Assembly (NCBI GenBank): GCA_944320815.1
Contig: CALUIZ010000027.1
Location: 1-42,035, forward strand
DNA length: 42,035 nucleotides
DNA from: an uncultured Phocaeicola sp.
GTDB taxonomy: Bacteria > Bacteroidota > Bacteroidia > Bacteroidales > Bacteroidaceae
Direction: 5' to 3'
Shown: piece after piece, positions 32,980-41,183 of the stretch
Position numbering within the stretch: the stretch's first letter is position 1
Layout: each line of letters starts with the position of its first letter
Notes under the pieces: generated by a model
Told to the model about the DNA's origin: nothing
The model's database searches: none
What the model saw: the letters and a program-made list of their open reading frames with translations, nothing else
Made by a program: the position numbers and the translations under genes

Positions 32980-34061
32980 AATTCTTCTCTGTTGCTGATA
33001 TAGTTTCTCCATCGTTCCAGAAGGCGGGTCATGTCATCGGGCAGTTCGGACGTGAAGAACATTTCCTCTCCCGTGCGGGGATGCACGAAGCCCAGTGTCC
33101 TGGCATGAAGGGCCTGCCGCGGACAGATTTCAAAACAGTTGTTTACGAATTGTTTGTATTTGCTGAAATGCGTTCCTTTCAATATTTCGTGTCCGCCGTA
33201 CCGCTCGTCGTTGAACAGCACGTGGCCGATATGTTTCATGTGGACACGGATCTGGTGGGTCCGTCCGGTCTCGAGCACACATTTCACCAGTGTGACGTAT
33301 CCCAGACGTTCCAGCACTTTATAATGTGTGACGGCATGTTTCCCCTGTGTCGGGTCGCTCATTACCGCCATCTGCATCCGGTCTTTCGGGTTACGTCCGA
33401 TGTTGCCGGTGACGGTGCCCTCATCTTCATCTATGATGCCCCATACCAGCGCGTTGTATTCACGCTTGGTGGTCTTGTTGTAGAACTGGAGTCCAAGGTG
33501 TGTCTTTGCATCCGGTGTCTTTGCCACCACCAGAAGTCCGGACGTGTCTTTGTCGATGCGGTGCACCAGTCCCACCTGAGGGTCATTCGGATTGTAGGTG
33601 GGCACATCGCGGAGATGCCACGCGATAGCGTTCACCAGCGTGCCGTGGTAGTTCCCGCATCCGGGATGCACCACCAGTCCTGCGGGCTTGTTTATCACCA
33701 TCAGGTCTTCATCCTCGTACACGATGTCCAGCGGGATGTCTTCCGGGATGATGTCATTGTCGTATCGGGGGCGGTCCATCATCACTGTGAGCACATCGAG
33801 CGGCTTCACTTTATAGCTGCTTTTCACCGGTTTGCCGTTGGCCATGACAAATCCCGCGTCGGCAGCAGTCTGGATGCGGTTGCGCGATGCGTTCACGATG
33901 CGTTCAAACAGATATTTGTCAATCCGCACAGGTGCCTGTCCTTTGTCCACCACCACCCGGAAATGTTCGTAGAGTTCTGTCCCGCTTTCTATCGGCTCGA
34001 TGTCTTCCAGCGATTCGTCCAGCTCATTGTCGATATAGTCTTCTGCCATTTCTGTAACCAT
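32976..34061 (-). CDS. rluD: 23S rRNA pseudouridine synthase, RluD type
   Basis: The 361-residue protein has an acidic N-terminal extension (about 1-30), an S4-like RNA-binding domain (about 40-95: PVRIDKYLFERIVNASRNRIQ, in parts) and a RluA-family catalytic domain. The catalytic motif HRIDKDTSG is at 167-175 with Asp170, and GRTHQIRVHMKHIGHVL is a further signature. It isomerises specific uridines in helix 69 of 23S rRNA if it is a true RluD. The start may be at 34061 or the ATG at 34049. It follows the PASTA gene by 3 nt and overlaps ddl. Confidence 0.93.
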   Translation of the reverse strand: MVTEMAEDYIDNELDESLEDIEPIESGTELYEHFRVVVDKGQAPVRIDKYLFERIVNASRNRIQTAADAGFVMANGKPVKSSYKVKPLDVLTVMMDRPRYDNDIIPEDIPLDIVYEDEDLMVINKPAGLVVHPGCGNYHGTLVNAIAWHLRDVPTYNPNDPQVGLVHRIDKDTSGLLVVAKTPDAKTHLGLQFYNKTTKREYNALVWGIIDEDEGTVTGNIGRNPKDRMQMAVMSDPTQGKHAVTHYKVLERLGYVTLVKCVLETGRTHQIRVHMKHIGHVLFNDERYGGHEILKGTHFSKYKQFVNNCFEICPRQALHARTLGFVHPRTGEEMFFTSELPDDMTRLLERWRNYISNREEL

Positions 34062-34064
34062 GCG

Positions 34065-34715
34065 TTAGAACCATGAATCATCTACCTCCGCTTCACCATC
34101 TCCGGCATTGTCTGAAGGCAGGACAATCTGTGTGGAGTCCGCTTCCATCGATTCGCGCATGGCGGTGCTTCCCACGCAGAGCGTCAGGAGTGCTTCGCTC
34201 GGTATCTTGTCGCCGGTCGACAGACTTCTTCCCCGGTATTTGATTCCGTACACCCAGTCCTGTTCGCCCGACACATATTCCGGTTCAGTCACCTTGAACC
34301 CCATGGCCTTCAGCTTGGCTTCGGCCTGTCTCAGCGAACTGTTGTCAATCAGGTCGGGCAGGGCGATGAGAGGCACGTGTGTCGTGGTGACGGTGAGGTA
34401 GACGGTCCGTCCTTCTTTCACTCTCGCTCCTCCCAGCGGTTTCTGGTCGAGCACGGTTCCGGCCGGTGTGCCTTTCACATAGCTGGAATCGACTATCATC
34501 CATTTCATCTTCTGCGTTTCCAGCGCATGACGCGCTTCCGCAAGCGTTTTGTTGGTCACATTGGGAACCAGATACGATTCTCCGTGGTGGGTGTACCGGT
34601 CGAGCCAGAACAGCGTGCCCCAACAGACAATGATGACCACTATGACCATTCCGGCCAGATTCAGCCAGAAGAAACGGTTCTTCTTGAATGAAAAGAAATC
34701 TTTGAATGAAATCAT
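34065..34715 (-). CDS. PASTA-domain membrane protein
   Basis: The 216-residue protein has a short cytoplasmic N-terminus (MISFKDFFSFKKNRFFWLN), one membrane helix (about 18-40) and two PASTA repeats outside the membrane (about 47-110 and 115-185), followed by an acidic tail. PASTA domains bind muropeptides or beta-lactams in penicillin-binding proteins and kinases; this protein has no kinase or transpeptidase domain. An in-frame extension to 34784 exists, but similarity and the membrane topology favour 34715. It heads the rluD-ddl run, which suggests a cell-envelope role. Confidence 0.85.
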   Translation of the reverse strand: MISFKDFFSFKKNRFFWLNLAGMVIVVIIVCWGTLFWLDRYTHHGESYLVPNVTNKTLAEARHALETQKMKWMIVDSSYVKGTPAGTVLDQKPLGGARVKEGRTVYLTVTTTHVPLIALPDLIDNSSLRQAEAKLKAMGFKVTEPEYVSGEQDWVYGIKYRGRSLSTGDKIPSEALLTLCVGSTAMRESMEADSTQIVLPSDNAGDGEAEVDDSWF

Positions 34716-34855
34716 TTTGCTCTTTGCTTTTTTAATCCGGGCCTGTCGGCATATTTCTCTGAACCGTTCTGACGGCATCTGCATGATGTCGGCTTGTGCC
34801 CTGCAGACAAATCTCGCTCCGGTCCTTTCTCTTTGCGACGGCTCCGTTTTTCCGG

Positions 34856-34886
34856 CAAAAGTAACGATAATTGCTTAATCCCGAAA
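34856..34886 (-). promoter_or_regulatory. candidate promoter of the PASTA-rluD-ddl run
   Basis: On the minus strand TTTC (34883-34886), one base off TTTG, is followed after 19 nt by TACTTTTG (34856-34863), an exact TAnnTTTG match. The leader to the ATG at 34715 would be about 130 nt. Confidence 0.55.
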
Positions 34887-34956
34887 ATTTTACTTTCGTT
34901 GATTGTGAAAAATTATATGCGTCACCGCACAGACTTGCCCGTTCCTTGTAAAAAGT

Positions 34957-35043
34957 TATGGTCCGGCTGTCAGACCATACGGTTTGCATCTATAGACTAT
35001 ATGGTCTGACAGCCGGACCATATGGTCTGTATGCCGGACTATA
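34957..35043. repeat. array of four dyad repeats, about 21-bp period, between divergent genes
   Basis: Four units overlap by two bases (TA). Units 1 (34957-34979) and 3 (35000-35022) are exact 23-bp inverted copies of each other. Each is itself a dyad TATGGTC-N9-GACCATA. Unit 4 (35021-35043) is TATGGTC-N9-GACTATA and unit 2 (34978-35001) a degenerate TACGGTT-N10-GACTATA. The array lies 94 nt from the PASTA -7 box and 101 nt from the acyltransferase -7 box. Operator array, structured RNA or bacterial interspersed repeat are all possible. Confidence 0.85.
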
Positions 35044-35143
35044 ACTTTGTCGGTGGACTTTTGGGCTTGTCTCTTGAACTTTTCCGGCATATTGTCCCGG
35101 CATGTTTTACGGCATGGTATGTATGTTTCCGTTTTATTTTTTA

Positions 35144-35151
35144 TAATTTTG
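35144..35151 (+). promoter_or_regulatory. -7 box TAATTTTG of the acyltransferase gene at 35245
   Basis: This exact TAnnTTTG match would start transcription near 35158. It lies downstream of an in-frame ATG at 35047, which therefore cannot be the start on this transcript, and supports the ATG at 35245. The leader is roughly 90 nt. Confidence 0.55.
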
Positions 35152-35244
35152 CCTCTCCCGTATTCGTATATGGACCGCCGGATTGGCCGTCTTTTGCAGG
35201 TTGCGGGTGTCAATCGCGGATTTGCCGCATATAATGTCGTCCAT

Positions 35245-36195
35245 ATGAAAAGTCGTGTCGCAGAACTTGATTTCTTGAAATGCGTGTTCATCCTCCTGAT
35301 GATTGCGTTCCATCTGGTGTATATCGGTGACAAGTATCCGTATGCCAAAACATTGGTGTACACATTCCATATGCCCGCTTTCCTGATAATCTCAGGCTAT
35401 CTGATGAATGTGGAGAAGAAAGCGCGTTCTTTTCTACGGATGATATTCTGGATTTTTGTCCCTTATGCGGTGATGGAAAGCGGTTATGTGGTGATGTCTT
35501 CAGTGCTTCCCGTGCGTGGGGGAGTGGACGTGCTCGGCTGGGACGTGTGGCTGGAGAAACTTTTCCTGCATCCGGTAGGTCCGTACTGGTATCTGCATAC
35601 CTTGATGGTCTGCGGACTTACCTATTATGCAGTATACCGGATGTTTGCGGGTAGGAAAGCACCGCTTTCTTTTCTGATAGTTCTTTCCTTGCTGTATGGG
35701 GTGGAAGCGTCGGAATGGGTTGGAGTTGTTTCTTTGTCCAACGCGCTTTATTTCCTTGCGGGTGTGACCTTGAGACATGCCTCCATCGGGTTCTGTTCTT
35801 TTTTCCGTCCTTCCTGGTGGGCGGTCCTGCCTTTTGTGTGGCTGGCTTCCGACATGTCGAATCTTGACAGATCCCTTCTTTCCGGGGTGGCACTGACTTA
35901 TCTTTCTGTCAGTTTGTCACTTGCACTGTATCGTCTTTTGCCTGAAAAGGCAGTGCGTTCTGCCTGCTTCATCGGTTCCAACACCTTCATCTTGCTTGTC
36001 TTTTCCCCTATTTTTACCATGCTCGTCAAGCCGCTGGTACCTGTATTCGCGTTCGACCCGTCCGGAATGCTTTTCCTGTTCGTTTCGTTGTGCGTTACGG
36101 TGGCGGGATGTTTTGTGATAGCATGGGGGATGGACAGACTGCATCTTTCGCCTTTTTTCTGGGGGAAGGAGAGCATGGTCCAGTCATTCGGCTGA
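35245..36195 (+). CDS. acyltransferase 3 family membrane protein
   Basis: The 316-residue protein starts MKSRVAELDFLKCVFILLMIAFHL, the first helix of acyltransferase-3 proteins with the conserved His. A FHMPAFLIISGYLM segment, a GPYWYLHTLMVCGL block and about nine to ten membrane helices follow. The upstream in-frame extension to 35047 is not family-like and lies partly before the promoter, so 35245 was chosen. It probably O-acetylates an envelope glycan; the acceptor is unknown. The neighbours (PASTA, rluD, ddl) are divergent, separated by the dyad-repeat array. No terminator was recognised in the 94 nt before ferritin. Confidence 0.85.
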   Translation: MKSRVAELDFLKCVFILLMIAFHLVYIGDKYPYAKTLVYTFHMPAFLIISGYLMNVEKKARSFLRMIFWIFVPYAVMESGYVVMSSVLPVRGGVDVLGWDVWLEKLFLHPVGPYWYLHTLMVCGLTYYAVYRMFAGRKAPLSFLIVLSLLYGVEASEWVGVVSLSNALYFLAGVTLRHASIGFCSFFRPSWWAVLPFVWLASDMSNLDRSLLSGVALTYLSVSLSLALYRLLPEKAVRSACFIGSNTFILLVFSPIFTMLVKPLVPVFAFDPSGMLFLFVSLCVTVAGCFVIAWGMDRLHLSPFFWGKESMVQSFG

Positions 36196-36289
36196 GGCTG
36201 TCACGACAGATTGTCAGTCGGATGCTTTGCTGGCATTCTGTTTGTAGGGAGTAATGTGTATTTCGATTAAACAATTAAAACATATAGCT

Positions 36290-36778
36290 ATGATTTCAGA
36301 AAAATTACAGAACGCAATCAACGAGCAGATCAATGCCGAAATGTGGTCGTCAAACCTCTATCTGTCAATGTCCTTTTATCTGCAGAAGGAAGGCTTCGAC
36401 GGATTCGCTTCATGGATGAGGAAGCAGTCGCAGGAAGAACTTCAGCATGCATACGACCTGGCCGACTATGTGGCAAAGCGTGGTGGTGCTGCCAAAGTGG
36501 ACAAGGTTGATGTCGTTCCGCAGGGATGGGGAAGCGTGCTGGAAGTGTTTGAGCATGTCTACAAGCATGAATGCCACGTTTCCGGACTGATAGACGAGCT
36601 TGTCAATGTGGCTTCGGCTGAGAAGGACAAGGCTTCGCAGGACTTTTTGTGGGGCTATGTGCGCGAGCAGGTGGAAGAAGAGGCTACTGCTCAGGGCATT
36701 GTGGAGAAACTGAGAAAATGCGGTGATGGCGCCGGCATCCTTTATCTGGATGAACAGTTGGGCAAGTCCCGCGCATGA
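36290..36778 (+). CDS. ftnA: ferritin
   Basis: The 162-residue non-haem ferritin begins MISEKLQNAINEQINAEMWSSNLYL. Ferroxidase residues are in canonical places: E17, E50 and H53 (QEELQHA), with further Glu in VREQVEEEATAQGIVEKL. It oxidises and stores iron in a 24-mer shell and protects anaerobes from oxidative stress. An in-frame upstream ATG at 36254 adds 12 unrelated residues, so 36290 was chosen. A strong terminator follows 22 nt after the stop. Confidence 0.97.
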   Translation: MISEKLQNAINEQINAEMWSSNLYLSMSFYLQKEGFDGFASWMRKQSQEELQHAYDLADYVAKRGGAAKVDKVDVVPQGWGSVLEVFEHVYKHECHVSGLIDELVNVASAEKDKASQDFLWGYVREQVEEEATAQGIVEKLRKCGDGAGILYLDEQLGKSRA

Positions 36779-36800
36779 ACATAAGGTTGAGTGTTATGGA

Positions 36801-36835
36801 TCATCCTGTAGCTTCGGCTGCAGGATGATTTTTTT
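36801..36835 (+). terminator. ferritin terminator with UUCG tetraloop
   Basis: TCATCCTGTAGC and GCTGCAGGATGA form a 12-bp stem with one G-U pair, capped by TTCG, followed by seven T. This is a textbook intrinsic terminator. Confidence 0.93.
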
Positions 36836-36868
36836 GTCTCTGGAGTCTGTTGGTTTGGTATAAAATTT

Positions 36869-36876
36869 TAACTTTG
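36869..36876 (+). promoter_or_regulatory. -7 box TAACTTTG of the methyltransferase gene
   Basis: This exact TAnnTTTG match lies 32 nt before the ATG at 36909 and follows the ferritin terminator, so a new transcript starts here. Confidence 0.55.
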
Positions 36877-36908
36877 CCCCCAGTTGTAACTTTAATATCT
36901 TTATAGGA

Positions 36909-37589
36909 ATGGGGGACATTATTTTGCGCGGATGGAACTGGTGCAAGCGTATCCGCCATCGGCGCGGCTACGGAGTGCATTCTCCGTCGGACTTTTTTTT
37001 TATCACGAACGTCGTTTATGAGCAACGGCCTTTTTATGCGTACAGCTCTTTGCATCATCTGCGGAGGGTGGTTGCTTTTTTGCCCCATTATCGTGAAAAA
37101 GTCGACAAGTTCCTTTTCCGGCTGGTGAACTTTCTGCAGCCGTCCGTGTTGTTTGAGATAGGCACGGGAAGTGGAATCAGCGCGCGTTATATGACGGAGG
37201 CACGGAATGAGATGTCGGTCTATACGTTTACGGATACCGGGCAGGATGCTGTCAGACGCATTCTCGCCTCAAAATCGTCGGTGGTCTATACGGAAGGGAA
37301 TGTGCTTGAGGAAGTCAGGAAACTGATTGAAAAGGGGATTGTCCCCGACCTTGTGCATATCGCTCATACGCCCGACTATGCGAAGGTATTCGAGGCTCTG
37401 GTACCGCTGGCCGATGAGGAGACTTGTTTCATAATCGGCAAGCCTTATCTCAACAGCGAAAAGAAACGTTGGTGGAAGGATGTCATTGAAGATTCCCGCA
37501 CGGGAGTGACATTCGATCTCTATGATGTCGGCATTGTCTTTTTCGACAAGAACCGGATAAAAGAGCACCGTGTGGTGAACTTCCTTTAA
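36909..37589 (+). CDS. class I SAM-dependent methyltransferase-like protein
   Basis: The 226-residue protein has a Rossmann motif I, LFEIGTGSGISARYM, at about 81-95, followed by a motif like VYTFTDTGQDA with an acidic residue at the end of strand 2. Its start contains a RGYGVHSPSDFFFI segment seen in Bacteroidetes homologues. Later motifs are weak (VDLVHIAHTP-like PDLVHIAHTPDYAKVFEAL). The substrate is unknown and catalytic competence is not certain. Its TAA is followed after one base by the ATG of the cobalamin adenosyltransferase gene, so the two are coupled. Confidence 0.75.
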   Translation: MGDIILRGWNWCKRIRHRRGYGVHSPSDFFFITNVVYEQRPFYAYSSLHHLRRVVAFLPHYREKVDKFLFRLVNFLQPSVLFEIGTGSGISARYMTEARNEMSVYTFTDTGQDAVRRILASKSSVVYTEGNVLEEVRKLIEKGIVPDLVHIAHTPDYAKVFEALVPLADEETCFIIGKPYLNSEKKRWWKDVIEDSRTGVTFDLYDVGIVFFDKNRIKEHRVVNFL

Positions 37590-37590
37590 T

Positions 37591-38169
37591 ATGAACAGTA
37601 TGGAAAAGAGCAGAATTTATACAAAGACGGGCGACGGAGGGAAGACTTCCCTTGTGGGTGGCGCGAGGGTGCCGAAGACACATGTACGTCTGGAGGCATA
37701 TGGAACAGTGGATGAATTGAATGCCTGTGTGGGGTTGCTGGCTTCTCTTGTGGACGATGCCGGGCTGAAGGAACAGCTCCTGCAGGTGCAGCATAGGCTG
37801 TTTTCCGTAGGTTCCTATCTGGCCACCGACCAGACACGGACGGAGTTGCCCGAAGCAGGACGTTTGTCGGAGGAGAGCGTGTTGTTTCTGGAGCGCGCGA
37901 TTGATGCGATGGACGGTTCTCTTCCTCCTCTGAAGGGCTTTGTTCTTCCGGGAGGGAGTCAGGCTTCGGCATTGTGTCAGGTTTGCCGGACGGTCTGCCG
38001 CAGAGCAGAACGGAGAATGCTGGCTCTGGAAAATGAAGGAGAATGTGAACTTGACATAGCCGTAAAACGTTTTATCAACCGGCTGTCGGATTATTTGTTT
38101 GTTCTGGCAAGAAAGTTGAACAATTTAACAGATAAGGGTGAAATTTATTGGGATAAAAGTTGCAAATGA
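37591..38169 (+). CDS. cob(I)alamin adenosyltransferase, PduO type
   Basis: The 192-residue protein has the PduO N-terminal loop IYTKTGDGGKTSLVGGARVPK that binds ATP, then LEAYGTVDELNACVG and the C-terminal helix CRRAERRMLAL. It transfers adenosyl from ATP to cob(I)alamin, making coenzyme B12 for enzymes such as methylmalonyl-CoA mutase. Two starts are possible, 37591 and the ATG at 37600 (MEKSRIYTKT). Neither has a clear ribosome binding site; the second agrees better with the usual family start. No other cobalamin gene is adjacent. Confidence 0.94.
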   Translation: MNSMEKSRIYTKTGDGGKTSLVGGARVPKTHVRLEAYGTVDELNACVGLLASLVDDAGLKEQLLQVQHRLFSVGSYLATDQTRTELPEAGRLSEESVLFLERAIDAMDGSLPPLKGFVLPGGSQASALCQVCRTVCRRAERRMLALENEGECELDIAVKRFINRLSDYLFVLARKLNNLTDKGEIYWDKSCK

Positions 38170-38181
38170 GATAATTTGTTA

Positions 38182-38189
38182 TACTTTTG
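38182..38189 (+). promoter_or_regulatory. -7 box TACTTTTG of the DUF2795 gene
   Basis: This exact TAnnTTTG match lies 44 nt before the ATG at 38234. A weak TTGC-like -33 element is around 38159. Confidence 0.55.
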
Positions 38190-38233
38190 TGGCTCAATAA
38201 GTCAAAATGTAAAACTTTAAAAATAGGAATATC

Positions 38234-38455
38234 ATGTATTGGACATTGGAATTGGCTTCGAAGCTTGAGGATGCTCCTTGGCCGGCAACAAAAGACGAAC
38301 TGATAGATTACGCCATGCGTTCGGGTGCTCCTTTAGAAGTGATTGAGAACTTGCAGGAGATGGAGGATGAAGGTGAGATCTATGAAAGTATAGAAGATAT
38401 TTGGCCTGATTACCCAAGTAAGGAAGATTTCTTTTTCAACGAGGAAGAATACTGA
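38234..38455 (+). CDS. DUF2795-like small acidic protein
   Basis: The 73-residue protein (MYWTLELASKLEDAPWPATKDELIDYAMRSGAP at the start, read in parts) matches the conserved small DUF2795 proteins of Bacteroidetes. The APWPATKDELIDYA segment gives way to an acidic C-terminus, EEEY. It has no signal peptide and its function is unknown. Its last codons, FFNEEEY and stop, recur at 41326-41348 with synonymous changes, as does the hairpin after the stop. This marks the gene's 3' end as the edge of an accessory island. Confidence 0.85.
   Translation: MYWTLELASKLEDAPWPATKDELIDYAMRSGAPLEVIENLQEMEDEGEIYESIEDIWPDYPSKEDFFFNEEEY
38435..38451 (+). repeat. left 17-nt direct repeat at the end of the DUF2795 gene (att-like)
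   Basis: TTCAACGAGGAAGAATA is identical to 41329-41345. Similarity continues past the repeat without gaps to about 38489 (constant offset 2,894). It is the likely left boundary of the island. Confidence 0.75.
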
Positions 38456-38473
38456 TAGCTTTTTAGTAAGCTA
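38456..38473 (+). repeat. hairpin directly after the DUF2795 stop codon
   Basis: TAGCTT and AAGCTA form a 6-bp stem around TTTAGT. The equivalent position 2,894 bp downstream (41350-41367) folds into the same hairpin with three pairs changed on both sides, so the structure, not the sequence, is conserved. Confidence 0.65.
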
Positions 38474-38487
38474 AATTATTAAATTAC

Positions 38488-38523
38488 AGCGCGATAAGCA
38501 ATGAAAATTTGTTTGTCGCGCTG
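38488..38523 (+). terminator. terminator-like hairpin after the DUF2795 gene
   Basis: CAGCGCGATAAGCAA and TTGTTTGTCGCGCTG form a 15-bp stem with two G-U pairs around TGAAAA. TTTT follows at 38527-38530 after a short gap. Confidence 0.65.
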
Positions 38524-38553
38524 GTGTTTTATGGTCTTTGATGGTGTGGTTTG

Positions 38554-38608
38554 TTTGTCTAAATTGGCTAAATTGCGGTTTTCTTCACAAAATCGGGGAT
38601 TAGACAAA
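38554..38608. repeat. inverted repeat TTTGTCTAA/TTAGACAAA with 37-nt spacer
   Basis: Perfect 9-bp arms at 38554-38562 and 38600-38608 lie just inside the left edge of the island, upstream of the HKD-protein gene. It could be an operator or a recombinase arm site. Confidence 0.55.
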
Positions 38609-38710
38609 ATTCATTATCTTTATAGAGGTTTGTGAGTATTGTTGCAGACTTTATTTTGTTAGTATGAGAAGAACTAAATGATAATATCTTTATAAATAAA
38701 ATAGTACAAT

Positions 38711-39868
38711 ATGATATATTCTTTTGACTCACTCGTTGAAACACTCCGTTCACATTGTAATAATGTAAAGCACCGTATTTGGATATGCTCCCCATTTATT
38801 GGTTGTATAAAGGACGTCTTACGTATTATAGGTGGTTCATGGAAGAGAAATGATATTGATTTCAGGGTTATTACAGATATAGAAACAGGTTTTATACGAC
38901 AGGATACTTTTGATGATTTTATTAAGAATCATCCGAATTCTATTAGAACCTTAAAAAGCTTACATGCTAAGATCTACATTGTTGATGATTGGTGTTTGGT
39001 CTCTTCAGCCAATCTCACAGGAACAGCTTTCAGCAAAAGATATGAGATTGGAACAGATGACGTTAATATAAGTGAGGTGGAAACATTCTTCAATTCACTT
39101 TGGGAAAACAAAAAGACCAAACTTGTAACATCATGGAGCAAAGGCAAGAAACAATCCCAGATTGAATTTGAGGATGGAGGTGTCGGATATGATAAACTGA
39201 CGAACTTACCGACATACTCCGCACGGATGGGAAAAATGGATAAGTATCTCGCACGGTGCTCCAAATACAAAGCCTTTGCTAAGAATTATGAAAAGATTAC
39301 GGGGCGATGTCGAGATATGGTTGATGATGGCTTTACTCTTCTTCAAGAAGTAGATTATTTATTCAATTATCTTGAACATGTGGTTTGCGTTTCCAAAGAA
39401 CTGACAAAAGTTCAACAACGTACAGAATCCACCAGAAATTCTTTGATCAAAAAATATTTCAAAGAAATATCAACGCATTACGAACAGAATAGGAATTATG
39501 AACTCAGAAGAATCAATAGCACCAAACTGGTCAAGAAACTAACTTCCCCATCAAGAATTAAGACAATAAGTGCTAAGGAGGTTCGAACCGTTCTTGATAC
39601 CTTCAATTGCTTTGGACTTGGAAGAGATATGCATGGACATGCCTCAAATTTTATCAAAAAGAATTCATTGAGTGACATTAGGTATCATTGGGATGCTTTG
39701 CTGAACCACGGAGATATTACATCCGAAAAAGTAAATGAATGTTGTAAACTCAGACATTGTAGTGATTCGAGTGTTAGCGAACTGATAGCATGGCGATTCC
39801 CTGACAAATATCCAATTATGAATACGTGCTCTAAGAAAGGGTTATGGTTCTTTGGAATTGATGGATAG
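38711..39868 (+). CDS. phospholipase D-like (HKD) domain protein
   Basis: The 385-residue protein has one HKD motif: H85, K87 and D92 in LHAKIYIVDD, followed by SSANLTGTAF at 98-107, as in PLD-type nucleases. The first 110 residues match the compact PLD fold (HRIWICSPFI, DFRVITDI). A single motif implies dimerisation for activity. Residues 170-280 look helical and charged. The C-terminal part (ELIAWRFPDKYPIMNTCSKKGLWFFG) resembles a segment seen in some restriction-associated proteins, but this is a weak impression. No signal peptide. The A+T-rich composition and island setting suggest a defence or DNA-processing role, which is inference. Confidence 0.75.
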   Translation: MIYSFDSLVETLRSHCNNVKHRIWICSPFIGCIKDVLRIIGGSWKRNDIDFRVITDIETGFIRQDTFDDFIKNHPNSIRTLKSLHAKIYIVDDWCLVSSANLTGTAFSKRYEIGTDDVNISEVETFFNSLWENKKTKLVTSWSKGKKQSQIEFEDGGVGYDKLTNLPTYSARMGKMDKYLARCSKYKAFAKNYEKITGRCRDMVDDGFTLLQEVDYLFNYLEHVVCVSKELTKVQQRTESTRNSLIKKYFKEISTHYEQNRNYELRRINSTKLVKKLTSPSRIKTISAKEVRTVLDTFNCFGLGRDMHGHASNFIKKNSLSDIRYHWDALLNHGDITSEKVNECCKLRHCSDSSVSELIAWRFPDKYPIMNTCSKKGLWFFGIDG

Positions 39869-39989
39869 GTTTAATCTGTAAGTCAAGATATAATGATAAA
39901 TTTTTCTTGTATTATTTTAATATTTTGCGTTTTAGCCGAAAAATAGAATGTTATATTTATATTGTAATTAAGGTGTAAAAACTACTAAT

Positions 39990-41183
39990 ATGGAAATATC
40001 ATCGCTTGAACAATACGTGCAAAAATATCACGAAAAAGTAACAGCAGAAAATGCCGGACAAGTGATAGCCGAATTTGACGAAAGTTGGAAACATTTTACG
40101 AAATATATGAATGATGAAACACCAAAACGATTGTCAAAATATGGGCTTGCACTTATAATACTTTCTGTTGGGTATTATGAATTAAAAGATACAAATGAAC
40201 GGGATATCATACGCTTGTCTGAACTGATTGGTGATTTTGATTTAGATGATAATGTCAAATATAAGTTTGATGTAAAACAAATTTTATTCCAAAATCTTGG
40301 ATTGTGCTGGCATAAATTGAATTATGACAACAGAGCTATTGAAGCATTCAAAAAGTATATTTATTATTTGATTATTGTATCAAGTCATACAGCATATAGT
40401 CCGACAGCTTTTGCATTTAGAAAATGCACGAACTTTCTATATCAGTCATTGGTAAACGAACAATTGAATCTATCATCGCCGACTACATTCAACGACCCTT
40501 TTGATTGTCCTATAAGAGAATTGTTGAATAATGGAGATGATATTTCAAAATTACAACTACAGGCCTATAAGGATTGTTTAAAAATTGCTTGCTTTATGAG
40601 CAATGTAAAATTGCCATATCCTAAGGACCATAATAATTTTTTCAGTGAACTTGTTTACAATGAAAAGAAACATAAAAAAGATAAGAAAGAATTTTTAAAT
40701 ACTTTAATGTGGGCTCATTATGCCGACTCTCATAAAGGAATATGTATTAAGTATAGATTTCCAAATTCTATGTCGAAATTAGGATGTGATGGCAATGGTA
40801 TCGTAGCCTATTTCAAAGATGTAAAATATTCTTCTGAAGAAATGAGTAAATACTCCAAGAAAGATTCCATAAATTTAGAAGATGCCTTTTTCCTGAAAGG
40901 AAAGGACTGGAAATATGAAAACGAATTACGCTTCCTTCATTACGACTTGAATAATCAAGATACTTATGGTGCAATTAATATTCCCAATTGTATTGAAGCG
41001 ATCTATTTTGGGCTGAAATGTTCGGATAAGGATAAAGAAACCATACTAAATATCATGAGCCCCAAACAGTTCGTTCAAAAAAATATTGAAGGGAATGTAT
41101 CTACTAAAAAACCAATTGAATTTTACCAAATGGTTTTGGACAAAAAGCATTTTGGTCAACTTAAAGCAATAAAATTGAAATAA
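39990..41183 (+). CDS. DUF2971 protein with helical N-terminal region
   Basis: The 397-residue protein has a helical, TPR-like N-terminal half (about 1-130: GLCWHKLNYDNRAIEAFKKYIYYL). A DUF2971 domain covers about 140-350: LYQSLVNEQLNLSSPTTFNDPFDCP, MWAHYADSHKGICIKY, and FFLKGKDWKYENELRFL are its usual signatures. The biochemical function of DUF2971 is unknown; such proteins are frequent in accessory and defence regions. The gene is clearly A+T-rich relative to core genes upstream, as is the HKD gene 121 nt before it. The two may form one system, but the 121-nt gap could contain its own promoter. Confidence 0.8.
   Translation: MEISSLEQYVQKYHEKVTAENAGQVIAEFDESWKHFTKYMNDETPKRLSKYGLALIILSVGYYELKDTNERDIIRLSELIGDFDLDDNVKYKFDVKQILFQNLGLCWHKLNYDNRAIEAFKKYIYYLIIVSSHTAYSPTAFAFRKCTNFLYQSLVNEQLNLSSPTTFNDPFDCPIRELLNNGDDISKLQLQAYKDCLKIACFMSNVKLPYPKDHNNFFSELVYNEKKHKKDKKEFLNTLMWAHYADSHKGICIKYRFPNSMSKLGCDGNGIVAYFKDVKYSSEEMSKYSKKDSINLEDAFFLKGKDWKYENELRFLHYDLNNQDTYGAINIPNCIEAIYFGLKCSDKDKETILNIMSPKQFVQKNIEGNVSTKKPIEFYQMVLDKKHFGQLKAIKLK

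Noticed and set aside
33081..34076. 331-codon plus-strand frame opposite rluD
   Set aside because: RluD is complete on the minus strand and the antisense frame is His- and Val-rich without motifs.
34957..35043. CRISPR array or invertible promoter
   Set aside because: Units are 21-23 bp with no unique spacers, so it is not CRISPR. The 20 nt between the inverted copies hold no promoter, unlike invertible promoters of Bacteroides, which flip longer promoter-bearing segments.
35047..35244. 66-residue N-terminal extension of the acyltransferase at 35245
   Set aside because: It begins before the likely promoter (35144-35151), overlaps the end of the repeat region and lacks family similarity. The family's first helix begins at the chosen ATG.
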